Origin: Oasisia sp. SBJ-2009
Taxonomy: Eukaryota > Annelida > Polychaeta > Sabellida > Siboglinidae
Direction: 5' to 3'
Assembly (NCBI GenBank): GCA_964017155.1
Contig: OZ024856.1
Coordinates: 622,501 to 686,500, forward strand
DNA: 64,000 nt
Under the pieces are notes generated by a model. It ran no database searches. It saw only the letters and a list, made by a program, of their open reading frames with translations, and had not been told where the DNA came from. This document shows positions 21,638-34,730 of this stretch, in pieces; the first letter of the stretch is position 1, and each line of letters starts with the position of its first letter. The translations under genes were made by a program, and so were the position numbers.

Positions 21638-23651
21638 TTGATACTTGATTTTGTTAATTCAATCAATTATATTCATCTTGCGCATATTTATGTTTTATAT
21701 ACAGCGCGTCTTAGCAGACTTTTGAGGTCGAAAAGACAGCGTGGTCGGCATATAAAACTGTTTATCGCTCATTTCATATGCACAGCGCAGTAACATGCAC
21801 CGCTGCGCTTGCGACTGGCACAAATCGCGCTATCTTTTCGACCTCAAAAGTTTGCCAAGACGCGCTGTTTATAAAATATAAATACGCGCAAGATGATTAT
21901 AATTGAATTAATTAATTTAATCAAGTATCAAATGTTGGCAAAAATGCTGATATAATAGCAACATTGAGGTGGGTCCGACTTGTACATTAGTGCCAAATAG
22001 TGAAATACTGAAAACAAAATGAGAGTATACGTGCTTTTATGAGAGAGTGCGCGTGAAGGTACGCGCCCGCAAGTGTAGGCATTTATGTACAAGTCGGGCC
22101 CACCTAAATTTTGGTATTATAACTGTATCTTTGCCAACATTTGATACTTGATTTTGTTAATTCAATCAATTATATTCATCTTGCGCATTTTTATGTTTTA
22201 TATACAGGGCGTCTTAGCAGACTTTTGAGGTCGAAAAGACAGCGTGGTCGGCATAAACAAACTGTTTATCGCTCATTTCATATGCACAGCGTAGTAACAT
22301 GCACCGCTGCGCTTGCGACTGGCACAAATCGCGCTGTCTTTTCGACCTCAAAAGTTTGCCAAGACGCGCTGTTTATAAAACATAAATACCCGCAAGATGA
22401 TTATAATTGAATGAATTAATTTAATCAAGTATCAAATGTTGGCAAAAATACTGATATAATAGCAACATTGAGGTGGGTCCGACTTGTACATTAGTGCCAA
22501 ATAGTGAAATACTGAAAACAAAATGAGAGTATACGTGCTTTTATGAGAGAGTGCGCGTGAAGGTACGCGCCCGCAAGTGTAGGCATTTATGTACAAGTCG
22601 GGCCCACCTAAATTTTGGTATTATAACTGTATCTTTGCCAACATTTGATACTTGATTTTGTTAATTCAATCAATTATATTCATCTTGCGCATATTTATGT
22701 TTTATATACAGCGCGTCTTAGCAGACTTTTGAGGTCGAAAAGACAGCGTGGTCGGCATATAAAACTGTTTATCGCTCATTTCATATGCACAGCGCAGTAA
22801 CATGCACCGCTGCGCTTGCGACTGGCACAAATCGCGCTATCTTTTCGACCTCAAAAGTTTGCCAAGACGCGCTGTTTATAAAATATAAATACGCGCAAGA
22901 TGATTATAATTGAATTAATTAATTTAATCAAGTATCAAATGTTGGCAAAAATGCTGATATAATAGCAACATTGAGGTGGGTCCGACTTGTACATTAGTGC
23001 CAAATAGTGAAATACTGAAAACAAAATGAGAGTATACGTGCTTTTATGAGAGAGTGCGCGTGAAGGTACGCGCCCGCAAGTGTAGGCATTTATGTACAAG
23101 TCGGGCCCACCTAAATTTTGGTATTATAACTGTATCTTTGCCAACATTTGATACTTGATTTTGTTAATTCAATCAATTATATTCATCTTGCGCATTTTTA
23201 TGTTTTATATACAGGGCGTCTTAGCAGACTTTTGAGGTCGAAAAGACAGCGTGGTCGGCATAAACAAACTGTTTATCGCTCATTTCATATGCACAGCGTA
23301 GTAACATGCACCGCTGCGCTTGCGACTGGCACAAATCGCGCTGTCTTTTCGACCTCAAAAGTTTGCCAAGACGCGCTGTTTATAAAACATAAATACCCGC
23401 AAGATGATTATAATTGAATGAATTAATTTAATCAAGTATCAAATGTTGGCAAAAATACTGATATAATAGCAACATTGAGGTGGGTCCGACTTGTACATTA
23501 GTGCCAAATAGTGAAATACTGAAAACAAAATGAGAGTATACGTGCTTTTATGAGAGAGTGCGCGTGAAGGTACGCGCCCGCAAGTGTAGGCATTTATGTA
23601 CAAGTCGGGCCCACCTAAATTTTGGTATTATAACTGTATCTTTGCCAACAT
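21638..23651. repeat. HOR block 7: alpha-beta dimer, two copies of 1007 bp
   Basis: Starts are 21638 and 22141, then 22645 and 23148. Both alpha copies share the private AAAATGCTGATA in the B left arm, and both betas carry b1 modules, a combination seen almost nowhere else. The private mark also appears in the copy at 24659, which places that copy in the same exchange history. Confidence 0.88.
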
Positions 23652-26600
23652 TTGATACTTGATTTTGTTAATTCAATCAATTATATTCATCTTGCGCATA
23701 TTTATGTTTTATATACAGCGCGTCTTAGCAGACTTTTGAGGTCGAAAAGACAGCGTGGTCGGCATATAAAACTGTTTATCGCTCATTTCATATGCACAGC
23801 GCAGTAACATGCACCGCTGCGCTTGCGACTGGCACAAATCGCGCTATCTTTTCGACCTCAAAAGTTTGCCAAGACGCGCTGTTTATAAAATATAAATACG
23901 CGCAAGATGATTATAATTGAATTAATTAATTTAATCAAGTATCAAAAATTGGCAAAAATACTGATATAATAGCAACATTGAGGTGGGTCCGACTTGTACA
24001 TAAGTGCCAAATAGTGAAATACTGAAAACAAATTGAGAGTATACGTGCTTTTATGAGAGAGTGCGCGTGAAGGTACGCGCCCGCAAGTGTAGGCATTTAT
24101 GTACAAGTCGTGCACACCTCAATTTTGGTATTATAACTGTATCTTTGCCAACATTTGATACTTGATTTTGTTAATTCAATCAATTATATTCATCTTGCGC
24201 ATTTTTATGTTTTATATACAGGGCGTCTTAGCAGACTTTTGAGGTCGAAAATACAGCGTGGTCGGCATAAACAAACTGTTTATCGCTCATTTCATATGCA
24301 CAGCGTAGTAACATGCACCGCTGCGCTTGCGACTGGCACAAATCGCGCTGTCTTTTCGACCTCAAAAGTTTGCCAAGACGCGCTGTTTATAAAACATAAA
24401 TACCCGCAAGATGATTATAATTGAATGAATTAATTTAATCAAGTATCAAATGTTGGCAAAAATACTGATATAATAGCAACATTGAGGTGGGACCGACTTG
24501 TACATAAGTGCCAAATAGTGAAATAGTGAAAACAAATTGAGAGTATACGTGCTTTTCTGAGAGAGTGCGCGTGAAGGTACGCGCCCGCAAGTGTAGGCAT
24601 TGATGTACAAGTCGGGCCCACCTCAATTTTGGTATTATAACTGTATCTATGCCAACATTTGATACTTGATTTTGTTAATTCAATCAATTATAATCATCTT
24701 ACGCATATTAATGTTTTATACACAGCGCGTCTTAGCAGACTTTTGAGGTCGAAAAGACAGCGTGGTCGGCATATAAAACTGTTTATCGCTTATTTCATAT
24801 GCACAGCGCAGTAACATGGCATCGCTGCGCTTCCGACTGGCACAAATCGCGCTATCTTTTCGACCTCAAAAGTTTGCCAAGACGCGATATTTATAAAACA
24901 TAAATACGCGCAAGATGATTATAATTGAATTAATTAATTTAATCAAGTATCAAATGTTGGCAAAAATGCTGATATAATAGCAACATTGAGGTGGGTCCGA
25001 CTTGTACATTAGTGCCAAATAGTGAAATACTGAAAACAAAATGAGAGTATACGTGCTTTTATGAGAGAGTGCGCGTGAAGGTACGCGCCCGCAAGTGTAG
25101 GCATTTATGTACAAGTCGGGCCCACCTAAATTTTGGTATTATAACTGTATCTTTGCCAACATTTGATACTTGATTTTGTTAATCCAATCAATTATATTCA
25201 TCTTGCGCATTTTTATGTTTTATATACAGGGCGTCTTAGCAGACTTTTGAGGTCGAAAAGACAGCGTGGTCGGCATATAAAACTGTTTATCGCTCATTTC
25301 ATATGCACAGCGCAGTAACATGGCATCGCTGCGCTTCCGACTGGCACAAATCGCGCTATCTTTTCGACCTCAAAAGTTTGCCAAGACGCGATGTTTATAA
25401 AACATAAATACGCGCAAGATGATTATAATTGAATGAATTAATTTAATCAAGTATCAAAAGTTGGCAAAAATACTGATATAATAGCAACATTGAGGTGGGT
25501 CCGACTTGTACATAAGTGCCAAATAGTGAAATACTGAAAACAAATTGAGAGTATACGTGCTTTTATGAGAGAGTGCGCGTGAAGGTACGCGCCCGCAAGT
25601 GTAGGCATTTATGTACAAGTCGTGCACACCTCAATTTTGGTATTATAACTGTATCTTTGCCAACATTTGATACTTGATTTTGTTAATTCAATCAATTATA
25701 TTCATCTTGCGCATATTTATGTTTTATATACAGCGCGTCTTAGCAGACTTTTGAGGTCGAAAAGACAGCGTGGTCGGCATATAAAACTGTTTATCGCTCA
25801 TTTCATATGCACAGCGCAGTAACATGCACCGCTGCGCTTGCGACTGGCACAAATCGCGCTATCTTTTCGACCTCAAAAGTTTGCCAAGACGCGCTGTTTA
25901 TAAAATATAAATACGCGCAAGATGATTATAATTGAATTAATTAATTTAATCAAGTATCAAAAATTGGCAAAAATACTGATATAATAGCAACATTGAGGTG
26001 GGTCCGACTTGTACATAAGTGCCAAATAGTGAAATACTGAAAACAAATTGAGAGTATACGTGCTTTTATGAGAGAGTGCGCGTGAAGGTACGCGCCCGCA
26101 AGTGTAGGCATTTATGTACAAGTCGTGCACACCTCAATTTTGGTATTATAACTGTATCTTTGCCAACATTTGATACTTGATTTTGTTAATTCAATCAATT
26201 ATATTCATCTTGCGCATTTTTATGTTTTATATACAGGGCGTCTTAGCAGACTTTTGAGGTCGAAAAGACAGCGTGGTCGGCATAAACAAACTGTTTATCG
26301 CTCATTTCATATGCACAGCGTAGTAACATGCACCGCTGCGCTTGCGACTGGCACAAATCGCGCTGTCTTTTCGACCTCAAAAGTTTGCCAAGACGCGCTG
26401 TTTATAAAACATAAATACCCGCAAGATGATTATAATTGAATGAATTAATTTAATCAAGTATCAAATGTTGGCAAAAATACTGATATAATAGCAACATTGA
26501 GGTGGGACCGACTTGTACATAAGTGCCAAATAGTGAAATAGTGAAAACAAATTGAGAGTATACGTGCTTTTATGAGAGAGTGCGCGTGAAGGTACGCGCC

Positions 26601-27177
26601 CGCAAGTGTAGGCATTGATGTACAAGTCGGGCCCACCTCAATTTTGGTATTATAACTGTATCTATGCCAACATTTGATACTTGATTTTGTTAATTCAATC
26701 AATTATAATCATCTTACGCATATTAATGTTTTATACACAGCGCGTCTTAGCAGACTTTTGAGGTCGAAAAGACAGCGTGGTCGGCATATAAAACTGTTTA
26801 TCGCTCATTTCATATGCACAGCGCAGTAACATGGCATCGCTGCGCTTCCGACTGGCACAAATCGCGCTATCTTTTCGACCTCAAAAGTTTGCCAAGACGC
26901 GATGTTTATAAAACATAAATACGCGCAAGATGATTATAATTGAATGAATTAATTTAATCAAGTATCAAAAGTTGGCAAAAATACTGATATAATAGCAACA
27001 TTGAGGTGGGTCCGACTTGTACATAAGTGCCAAATAGTGAAATACTGAAAACAAATTGAGAGTATACGTGCTTTTATGAGAGAGTGCGCGTGAAGGTACG
27101 CGCCCGCAAGTGTAGGCATTGATGTACAAGTCGGGCCCACCTCAATTTTGGTATTATAACTGTATCTATGCCAACAT
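23652..27177. repeat. HOR block 8: irregular alpha-beta-delta2 zone
   Basis: Starts are 23652, 24155, 24659, 25163, 25667, 26170 and 26674. Alpha-beta-delta2 occurs twice, separated by a hybrid monomer at 25163. The beta at 24155 has GAAAATACAG and CTTTTCTGAG as private changes; the latter opens an extra short reading frame of no evident meaning. The delta2 at 24659 carries GCTTATTT and CGATATTT and switches to an alpha-like right end with b1. Confidence 0.82.
25163..25666. repeat. Mosaic monomer: beta left arm, delta2 right half
   Basis: The left arm is beta (CGCATTTTTATG, CAGGGCG, private AATCCAATC). From CATATAAAAC onward it is delta2 (ATGGCATCGC, CTTCCGAC, GCGATG) with a b3 module. The switch lies in the first part of spacer A. 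Confidence 0.8.
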
Positions 27178-30100
27178 TTGATACTTGATTTTGTTAATTC
27201 AATCAATTATAATCATCTTACGCATATTAATGTTTTATACACAGCGCGTCTTAGCAGACTTTTGAGGTCGAAAAGACAGCGTGGTCGGCATATAAAACTG
27301 TTTATCGCTCATTTCATATGCACAGCGCAGTAACATGCACCGCTGCGCTTACGACTGGCACAAATCGCGCTATCTTTTCGACCTCAAAAGTTTGCCAAGA
27401 CGCGCTGTTTATAAAATATAAATACGCGCAAGATGATTATAATTGAATTAATTAATTTAATCAAGTATCAAATGTTGGCAAAAATACTGATATAATAGCA
27501 ACATTGAGGTGGGTCCGACTTGTACATTAGTGCCAAATAGTGAAATACTGAAAACAAAATGAGAGTATACGTGCTTTTATGAGAGAGTGCGCGTGAAGGT
27601 ACGCGCCCGCAAGTGTAGGCATTTATGTACAAGTCGGGCCCACCTAAATTTTGGTATTATAACTGTATCTTTGCCAACATTTGATACTTGATTTTGTTAA
27701 TTCAATCAATTATATTCATCTTGCGCATTTTTATGTTTTATATACAGGGCGTCTTAGCAGACTTTTGAGGTCGAAAAGACAGCGTGGTCGGCATAAACAA
27801 ACTGTTTATCGCTCATTTCATATGCACAGCGTAGTAACATGCACCGCTGCGCTTGCGACTGGCACAAATCGCGCTGTCTTTTCGACCTCAAAAGTTTGCC
27901 AAGACGCGCTGTTTATAAAACATAAATACCCGCAAGATGATTATAATTGAATGAATTAATTTAATCAAGTATCAAATGTTGGCAAAAATACTGATATAAT
28001 AGCAACATTGAGGTGGGACCGACTTGTACATAAGTGCCAAATAGTGAAATAGTGAAAACAAATTGAGAGTATACGTGCTTTTATGAGAGAGTGCGCGTGA
28101 AGGTACGCGCCCGCAAGTGTAGGCATTGATGTACAAGTCGGGCCCACCTCAATTTTGGTATTATAACTGTATCTATGCCAACATTTGATACTTGATTTTG
28201 TTAATTCAATCAATTATAATCATCTTACGCATATTAATGTTTTATACACAGCGCGTCTTAGCAGACTTTTGAGGTCGAAAAGACAGCGTGGTCGGCATAT
28301 AAAACTGTTTATCGCTCATTTCATATGCACAGCGCAGTAACATGCATCGCTGCGCTTCCGACTGGCACAAATCGCGCTATCTTTTCGACCTCAAAAGTTT
28401 GCCAAGACGCGATGTTTTTTAAAACATAAATACGCGCAAGATGATTATAATTGAATGAATTAATTTAATCAAGTATCAAATGTTGGCAAAAATACTGATA
28501 TAATAGCAACATTGAGGTGGGACCGACTTGTACATAAGTGCCAAATAGTGAAATAGTGAAAACAAATTGAGAGTATACGTGCTTTTATGAGAGAGTGCGC
28601 GTGAAGGTACGCGCCCGCAAGTGTAGGCATTGATGTACAAGTCGGGCCCACCTCAATTTTGGTATTATAACTGTATCTATGCCAACATTTGATACTTGAT
28701 TTTGTTAATTCAATCAATTATAATCATCTTACGCATATTAATGTTTTATACACAGCGCGTCTTAGCAGACTTTTGAGGTCGAAAAGACAGCGTGGTCGGC
28801 TTATAAAACTGTTTATCGCTCATTTCATATGCACAGCGCAGTAACATGGCATCGCTGCGCTTCCGACTGGCACAAATCGCGCTATCTTTTCGACCTCAAA
28901 AGTTTGCCAAGACGCGATGTTTATAAAACATAAATACGCGCAAGATGATTATAATTGAATGAATTAATTTAATCAAGTATCAAAAGTTGGCAAAAATACT
29001 GATATAATAGCAACATTGAGGTGGGTCCGACTTGTACATAAGTGCCAAATAGTGAAATACTGAAAACAAATTGAGAGTATACGTGTTTTTATGAGAGAGT
29101 GCGCGTGAAGGTACGCGCCCGCAAGTGTAGGCATTGATGTACAAGTCGGGCCCACCTCAATTTTGGTATTATAACTGTATCTATGCCAACATTTGATACT
29201 TGATTTTGTTAATTCAATCAATTATAATCATCTTACGCATATTAATGTTTTATACACAGCGCGTCTTAGCAGACTTTTGAGGTCGAAAAGACAGCGTGGT
29301 CGGCATATAAAACTGTTTATCGCTCATTTCATATGCACAGCGCAGTAACATGCACCGCTGCGCTTACGACTGGCACAAATCGCGCTATCTTTTCGACCTC
29401 AAAAGTTTGCCAAGACGCGCTGTTTATAAAATATAAATACGCGCAAGATGATTATAATTGAATTAATTAATTTAATCAAGTATCAAATGTTGGCAAAAAT
29501 ACTGATATAATAGCAACATTGAGGTGGGTCCGACTTGTACATTAGTGCCAAATAGTGAAATACTGAAAACAAAATGAGAGTATACGTGCTTTTATGAGAG
29601 AGTGCGCGTGAAGGTACGCGCCCGCAAGTGTAGGCATTTATGTACAAGTCGGGCCCACCTAAATTTTGGTATTATAACTGTATCTTTGCCAACATTTGAT
29701 ACTTGATTTTGTTAATTCAATCAATTATATTCATCTTGCGCATTTTTATGTTTTATATACAGGGCGTCTTAGCAGACTTTTGAGGTCGAAAAGACAGCGT
29801 GGTCGGCATAAACAAACTGTTTATCGCTCATTTCATATGCACAGCGTAGTAACATGCACCGCTGCGCTTGCGACTGGCACAAATCGCGCTGTCTTTTCGA
29901 CCTCAAAAGTTTGCCAAGACGCGCTGTTTATAAAACATAAATACCCGCAAGATGATTATAATTGAATGAATTAATTTAATCAAGTATCAAATGTTGGCAA
30001 AAATACTGATATAATAGCAACATTGAGGTGGGACCGACTTGTACATAAGTGCCAAATAGTGAAATAGTGAAAACAAATTGAGAGTATACGTGCTTTTATG

Positions 30101-32718
30101 AGAGAGTGCGCGTGAAGGTACGCGCCCGCAAGTGTAGGCATTGATGTACAAGTCGGGCCCACCTCAATTTTGGTATTATAACTGTATCTATGCCAACATT
30201 TGATACTTGATTTTGTTAATTCAATCAATTATAATCATCTTACGCATATTAATGTTTTATACACAGCGCGTCTTAGCAGACTTTTGAGGTCGAAAAGACA
30301 GCGTGGTCGGCATATAAAACTGTTTATCGCTCATTTCATATGCACAGCGCAGTAACATGCATCGCTGCGCTTCCGACTGGCACAAATCGCGCTATCTTTT
30401 CGACCTCAAAAGTTTGCCAAGACGCGATGTTTTTTAAAACATAAATACGCGCAAGATGATTATAATTGAATGAATTAATTTAATCAAGTATCAAATGTTG
30501 GCAAAAATACTGATATAATAGCAACATTGAGGTGGGACCGACTTGTACATAAGTGCCAAATAGTGAAATAGTGAAAACAAATTGAGAGTATACGTGCTTT
30601 TATGAGAGAGTGCGCGTGAAGGTACGCGCCCGCAAGTGTAGGCATTGATGTACAAGTCGGGCCCACCTCAATTTTGGTATTATAACTGTATCTATGCCAA
30701 CATTTGATACTTGATTTTGTTAATTCAATCAATTATAATCATCTTACGCATATTAATGTTTTATACACAGCGCGTCTTAGCAGACTTTTGAGGTCGAAAA
30801 GACAGCGTGGTCGGCATATAAAACTGTTTATCGCTCATTTCATATGCACAGCGCAGTAACATGGCATCGCTGCGCTTCCGACTGGCACAAATCGCGCTAT
30901 CTTTTCGACCTCAAAAGTTTGCCAAGACGCGATGTTTATAAAACATAAATACGCGCAAGATGATTATAATTGAATGAATTAATTTAATCAAGTATCAAAA
31001 GTTGGCAAAAATACTGATATAATAGCAACATTGAGGTGGGTCCGACTTGTACATAAGTGCCAAATAGTGAAATACTGAAAACAAATTGAGAGTATACGTG
31101 CTTTTATGAGAGAGTGCGCGTGAAGGTACGCGCCCGCAAGTGTAGGCATTGATGTACAAGTCGGGCCCACCTCAATTTTGGTATTATAACTGTATCTATG
31201 CCAACATTTGATACTTGATTTTGTTAATTCAATCAATTATAATCATCTTACGCATATTAATGTTTTATACACAGCGCGTCTTAGCAGACTTTTGAGGTCG
31301 AAAAGACAGCGTGGTCGGCATATAAAACTGTTTATCGCTCATTTCATATGCACAGCGCAGTAACATGCACCGCTGCGCTTACGACTGGCACAAATCGCGC
31401 TATCTTTTCGACCTCAAAAGTTTGCCAAGACGCGCTGTTTATAAAATATAAATACGCGCAAGATGATTATAATTGAATTAATTAATTTAATCAAGTATCA
31501 AATGTTGGCAAAAATACTGATATAATAGCAACATTGAGGTGGGTCCGACTTGTACATTAGTGCCAAATAGTGAAATACTGAAAACAAAATGAGAGTATAC
31601 GTGCTTTTATGAGAGAGTGCGCGTGAAGGTACGCGCCCGCAAGTGTAGGCATTTATGTACAAGTCGGGCCCACCTAAATTTTGGTATTATAACTGTATCT
31701 TTGCCAACATTTGATACTTGATTTTGTTAATTCAATCAATTATATTCATCTTGCGCATTTTTATGTTTTATATACAGGGCGTCTTAGCAGACTTTTGAGG
31801 TCGAAAAGACAGCGTGGTCGGCATAAACAAACTGTTTATCGCTCATTTCATATGCACAGCGTAGTAACATGCACCGCTGCGCTTGCGACTGGCACAAATC
31901 GCGCTGTCTTTTCGACCTCAAAAGTTTGCCAAGACGCGCTGTTTATAAAACATAAATACCCGCAAGATGATTATAATTGAATGAATTAATTTAATCAAGT
32001 ATCAAATGTTGGCAAAAATACTGATATAATAGCAACATTGAGGTGGGACCGACTTGTACATAAGTGCCAAATAGTGAAATAGTGAAAACAAATTGAGAGT
32101 ATACGTGCTTTTATGAGAGAGTGCGCGTGAAGGTACGCGCCCGCAAGTGTAGGCATTGATGTACAAGTCGGGCCCACCTCAATTTTGGTATTATAACTGT
32201 ATCTATGCCAACATTTGATACTTGATTTTGTTAATTCAATCAATTATAATCATCTTACGCATATTAATGTTTTATACACAGCGCGTCTTAGCAGACTTTT
32301 GAGGTCGAAAAGACAGCGTGGTCGGCATATAAAACTGTTTATCGCTCATTTCATATGCACAGCGCAGTAACATGCATCGCTGCGCTTCCGACTGGCACAA
32401 ATCGCGCTATCTTTTCGACCTCAAAAGTTTGCCAAGACGCGATGTTTTTTAAAACATAAATACGCGCAAGATGATTATAATTGAATGAATTAATTTAATC
32501 AAGTATCAAAAGTTGGCAAAAATACTGATATAATAGCAACATTGAGGTGGGTCCGACTTGTACATAAGTGCCAAATAGTGAAATACTGAAAACAAATTGA
32601 GAGTATACGTGCTTTTATGAGAGAGTGCGCGTGAAGGTACGCGCCCACAAGTGTAGGCATTTATGTACAAGTCGTGCACACCTCAATTTTGGTATTATAA
32701 CTGTATCTTTGCCAACAT
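27178..32718. repeat. HOR block 9: tetramer of 2015 bp, about 2.7 copies
   Basis: Starts are 27178, 27681, 28185 and 28689; 29193, 29696, 30200 and 30704; then 31208, 31711 and 32215. The order is delta2/alpha mosaic, beta/b4, delta2 with T-run, delta2 with extra G. Private marks make the copies unmistakable: CTTACGACTGG occurs only at the first position of each unit, and GATGTTTTTTAAAAC at the third. The third unit breaks off inside the monomer at 32215, whose module B changes to b3. Private changes include GGCTTATA and GTGTTTTT, both in the copy at 28689. Confidence 0.9.
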
Positions 32719-34730
32719 TTGATACTTGATTTTGTTAATTCAATCAATTATATTCATCTTGCGCATATTTATGTTTTATATACAGCGCGTCTTAGCAGAC
32801 TTTTGAGGTCGAAAAGACAGCGTGGTCGGCATATAAAACTGTTTATCGCTCATTTCATATGCACAGCGCAGTAACATGCACCGCTGCGCTTGCGACTGGC
32901 ACAAATCGCGCTATCTTTTCGACCTCAAAAGTTTGCCAAGACGCGCTGTTTATAAAATATAAATACGCGCAAGATGATTATAATTGAATTAATTAATTTA
33001 ATCAAGTATCAAATGTTGGCAAAAATACTGATATAATAGCAACATTGAGGTGGGTCCGACTTGTACATTAGTGCCAAATAGTGAAATACTGAAAACAAAA
33101 TGAGAGTATACGTGCTTTTATGAGAGAGTGCGCGTGAAGGTACGCGCCCGCAAGTGTAGGCATTTATGTACAAGTCGGGCCCACCTAAATTTTTGTATTA
33201 TAACTGTATCTTTGCCAACATTTGATACTTGATTTTGTTAATTCAATCAATTATATTCATCTTGCGCATTTTTATGTTTTATATACAGTGCGTCTTAGCA
33301 GACTTTTGAGGTCGAAAAGACACCGTGGTCGGCATATAAAACTGTTTATCGCTCATTTCATATGCACAGCGCAGTAACATGCATCGCTGCGCTTGCGACT
33401 GACACAAATCGCGCTATCTTTTCGACCTCAAAAGTTTGCCAAGACGCGATGTTTATAAAACATAAATACGCGCAAGATGATTATAATTGAATGAATTAAT
33501 TTAATCAAGTATCAAATGTTGGCAAAAATACTGATATAATAGCAACATTGAGGTGGGTCCGACTTGTACATAAGTGCCAAATAGTGAAATACTGAAAACA
33601 AATTGAGAGTATACGTGCTTTTATGAGAGAGTGCGCGTGAAGGTACGCGCCCGCAAGTGTAGGCATTTATGTACAAGTCGTGCACACCTCAATTTTGGTA
33701 TTATAACTGTATCTTTGCCAACATTTGATACTTGATTGTGTTAATTCAATCAATTATATTCATATTGCGCATATTTATGTTTTATATACAGCGCGTCTTA
33801 GCAGACTTTTGAGGTCGAAAAGACAGCGTGGTCGGCATATAAAACTGTTTATCGCTCATTCCATATGCACAGCGTAGTAACATGCACCGCTGCGCTTGCG
33901 ACTAGCACAAATCGCGCTGTCTTTTCGACCTCAAAAGTTTGCCAAGACGCGCTGTTTATAAAACATAAATACCCGCAAGATGATTATAATTGAATGAATT
34001 AATTTAATCAAGTATCAAATGTTGGCAAAAATACTGATATAATAGCAACATTGAGGTGGGTCCGACTTGTACATAAGTGTCAAATAGTGAAATACTGAAA
34101 ACAAATTGAGAGCATACGTGCTTTTATGAGAGAGTGCGCGTGAAGGTACGCGCCCGCAAGTGTAGGCATTGATGTACAAGTCGGGCCCACCTCAATTTTG
34201 CTATTATAACTGTATCTTTGCCAACATTTGATACTTGATTTTGTTAATTCAATCAATTATAATCATCTTGCGCATATTTATGTTTTATATACAGTGCGTC
34301 TTAGCAGACTTTTGAGGTCGAAAAGACACCGTGGTCGGCATATAAAACTGTTTATCGCTCATTTCATATGCACAGCGCAGTAACATGCACCGCTGCGCTT
34401 GCGACTGGCACAAATCGCGCTATCTTTTCGACCTCAAAAGTTTGCCAAGACGCGCTGTTTATAAAATATAAATACGCGCAAGATGATTATAATTGAATTA
34501 ATTAATTTAATCAAGTATCAAAAATTGGCAAAAATACTGATATAATAGCAACATTGAGGTGGGTCCGACTTGTACATAAGTGCCAAATAGTGAAATACTG
34601 AAAACAAATTGAGAGTATACGTGCTTTTATGAGAGAGTGCGCGTGAAGGTACGCGCCCGCAAGTGTAGGCATTTATGTACAAGTCGTGCACACCTCAATT
34701 TTGGTATTATAACTGTATCTTTGCCAACAT
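32719..34730. repeat. HOR block 10: mosaic junction of three hybrid monomers
   Basis: Starts are 32719, 33222, 33725 and 34228. After an ordinary alpha/b1, the copy at 33222 has a beta-like start (CGCATTTTTATG) and then gamma (CAGTGCG, CACCG). The copy at 33725 has an alpha-like left half with private GATTGTGTT, CATATTGCG and CATTCCAT, then a beta right half (GCGTAG, CTAGCAC, GCTGTC). The copy at 34228 has a gamma left half and an alpha right half. Three hybrids in a row mark the border between the tetramer domain and the hexamer domain. Confidence 0.82.

Noticed and set aside
24435..24626. 63-codon minus-strand frame
   Set aside because: It is opened by a single private change (CTTTTCTGAG) in one monomer, overlaps another spurious frame and starts at TTG.
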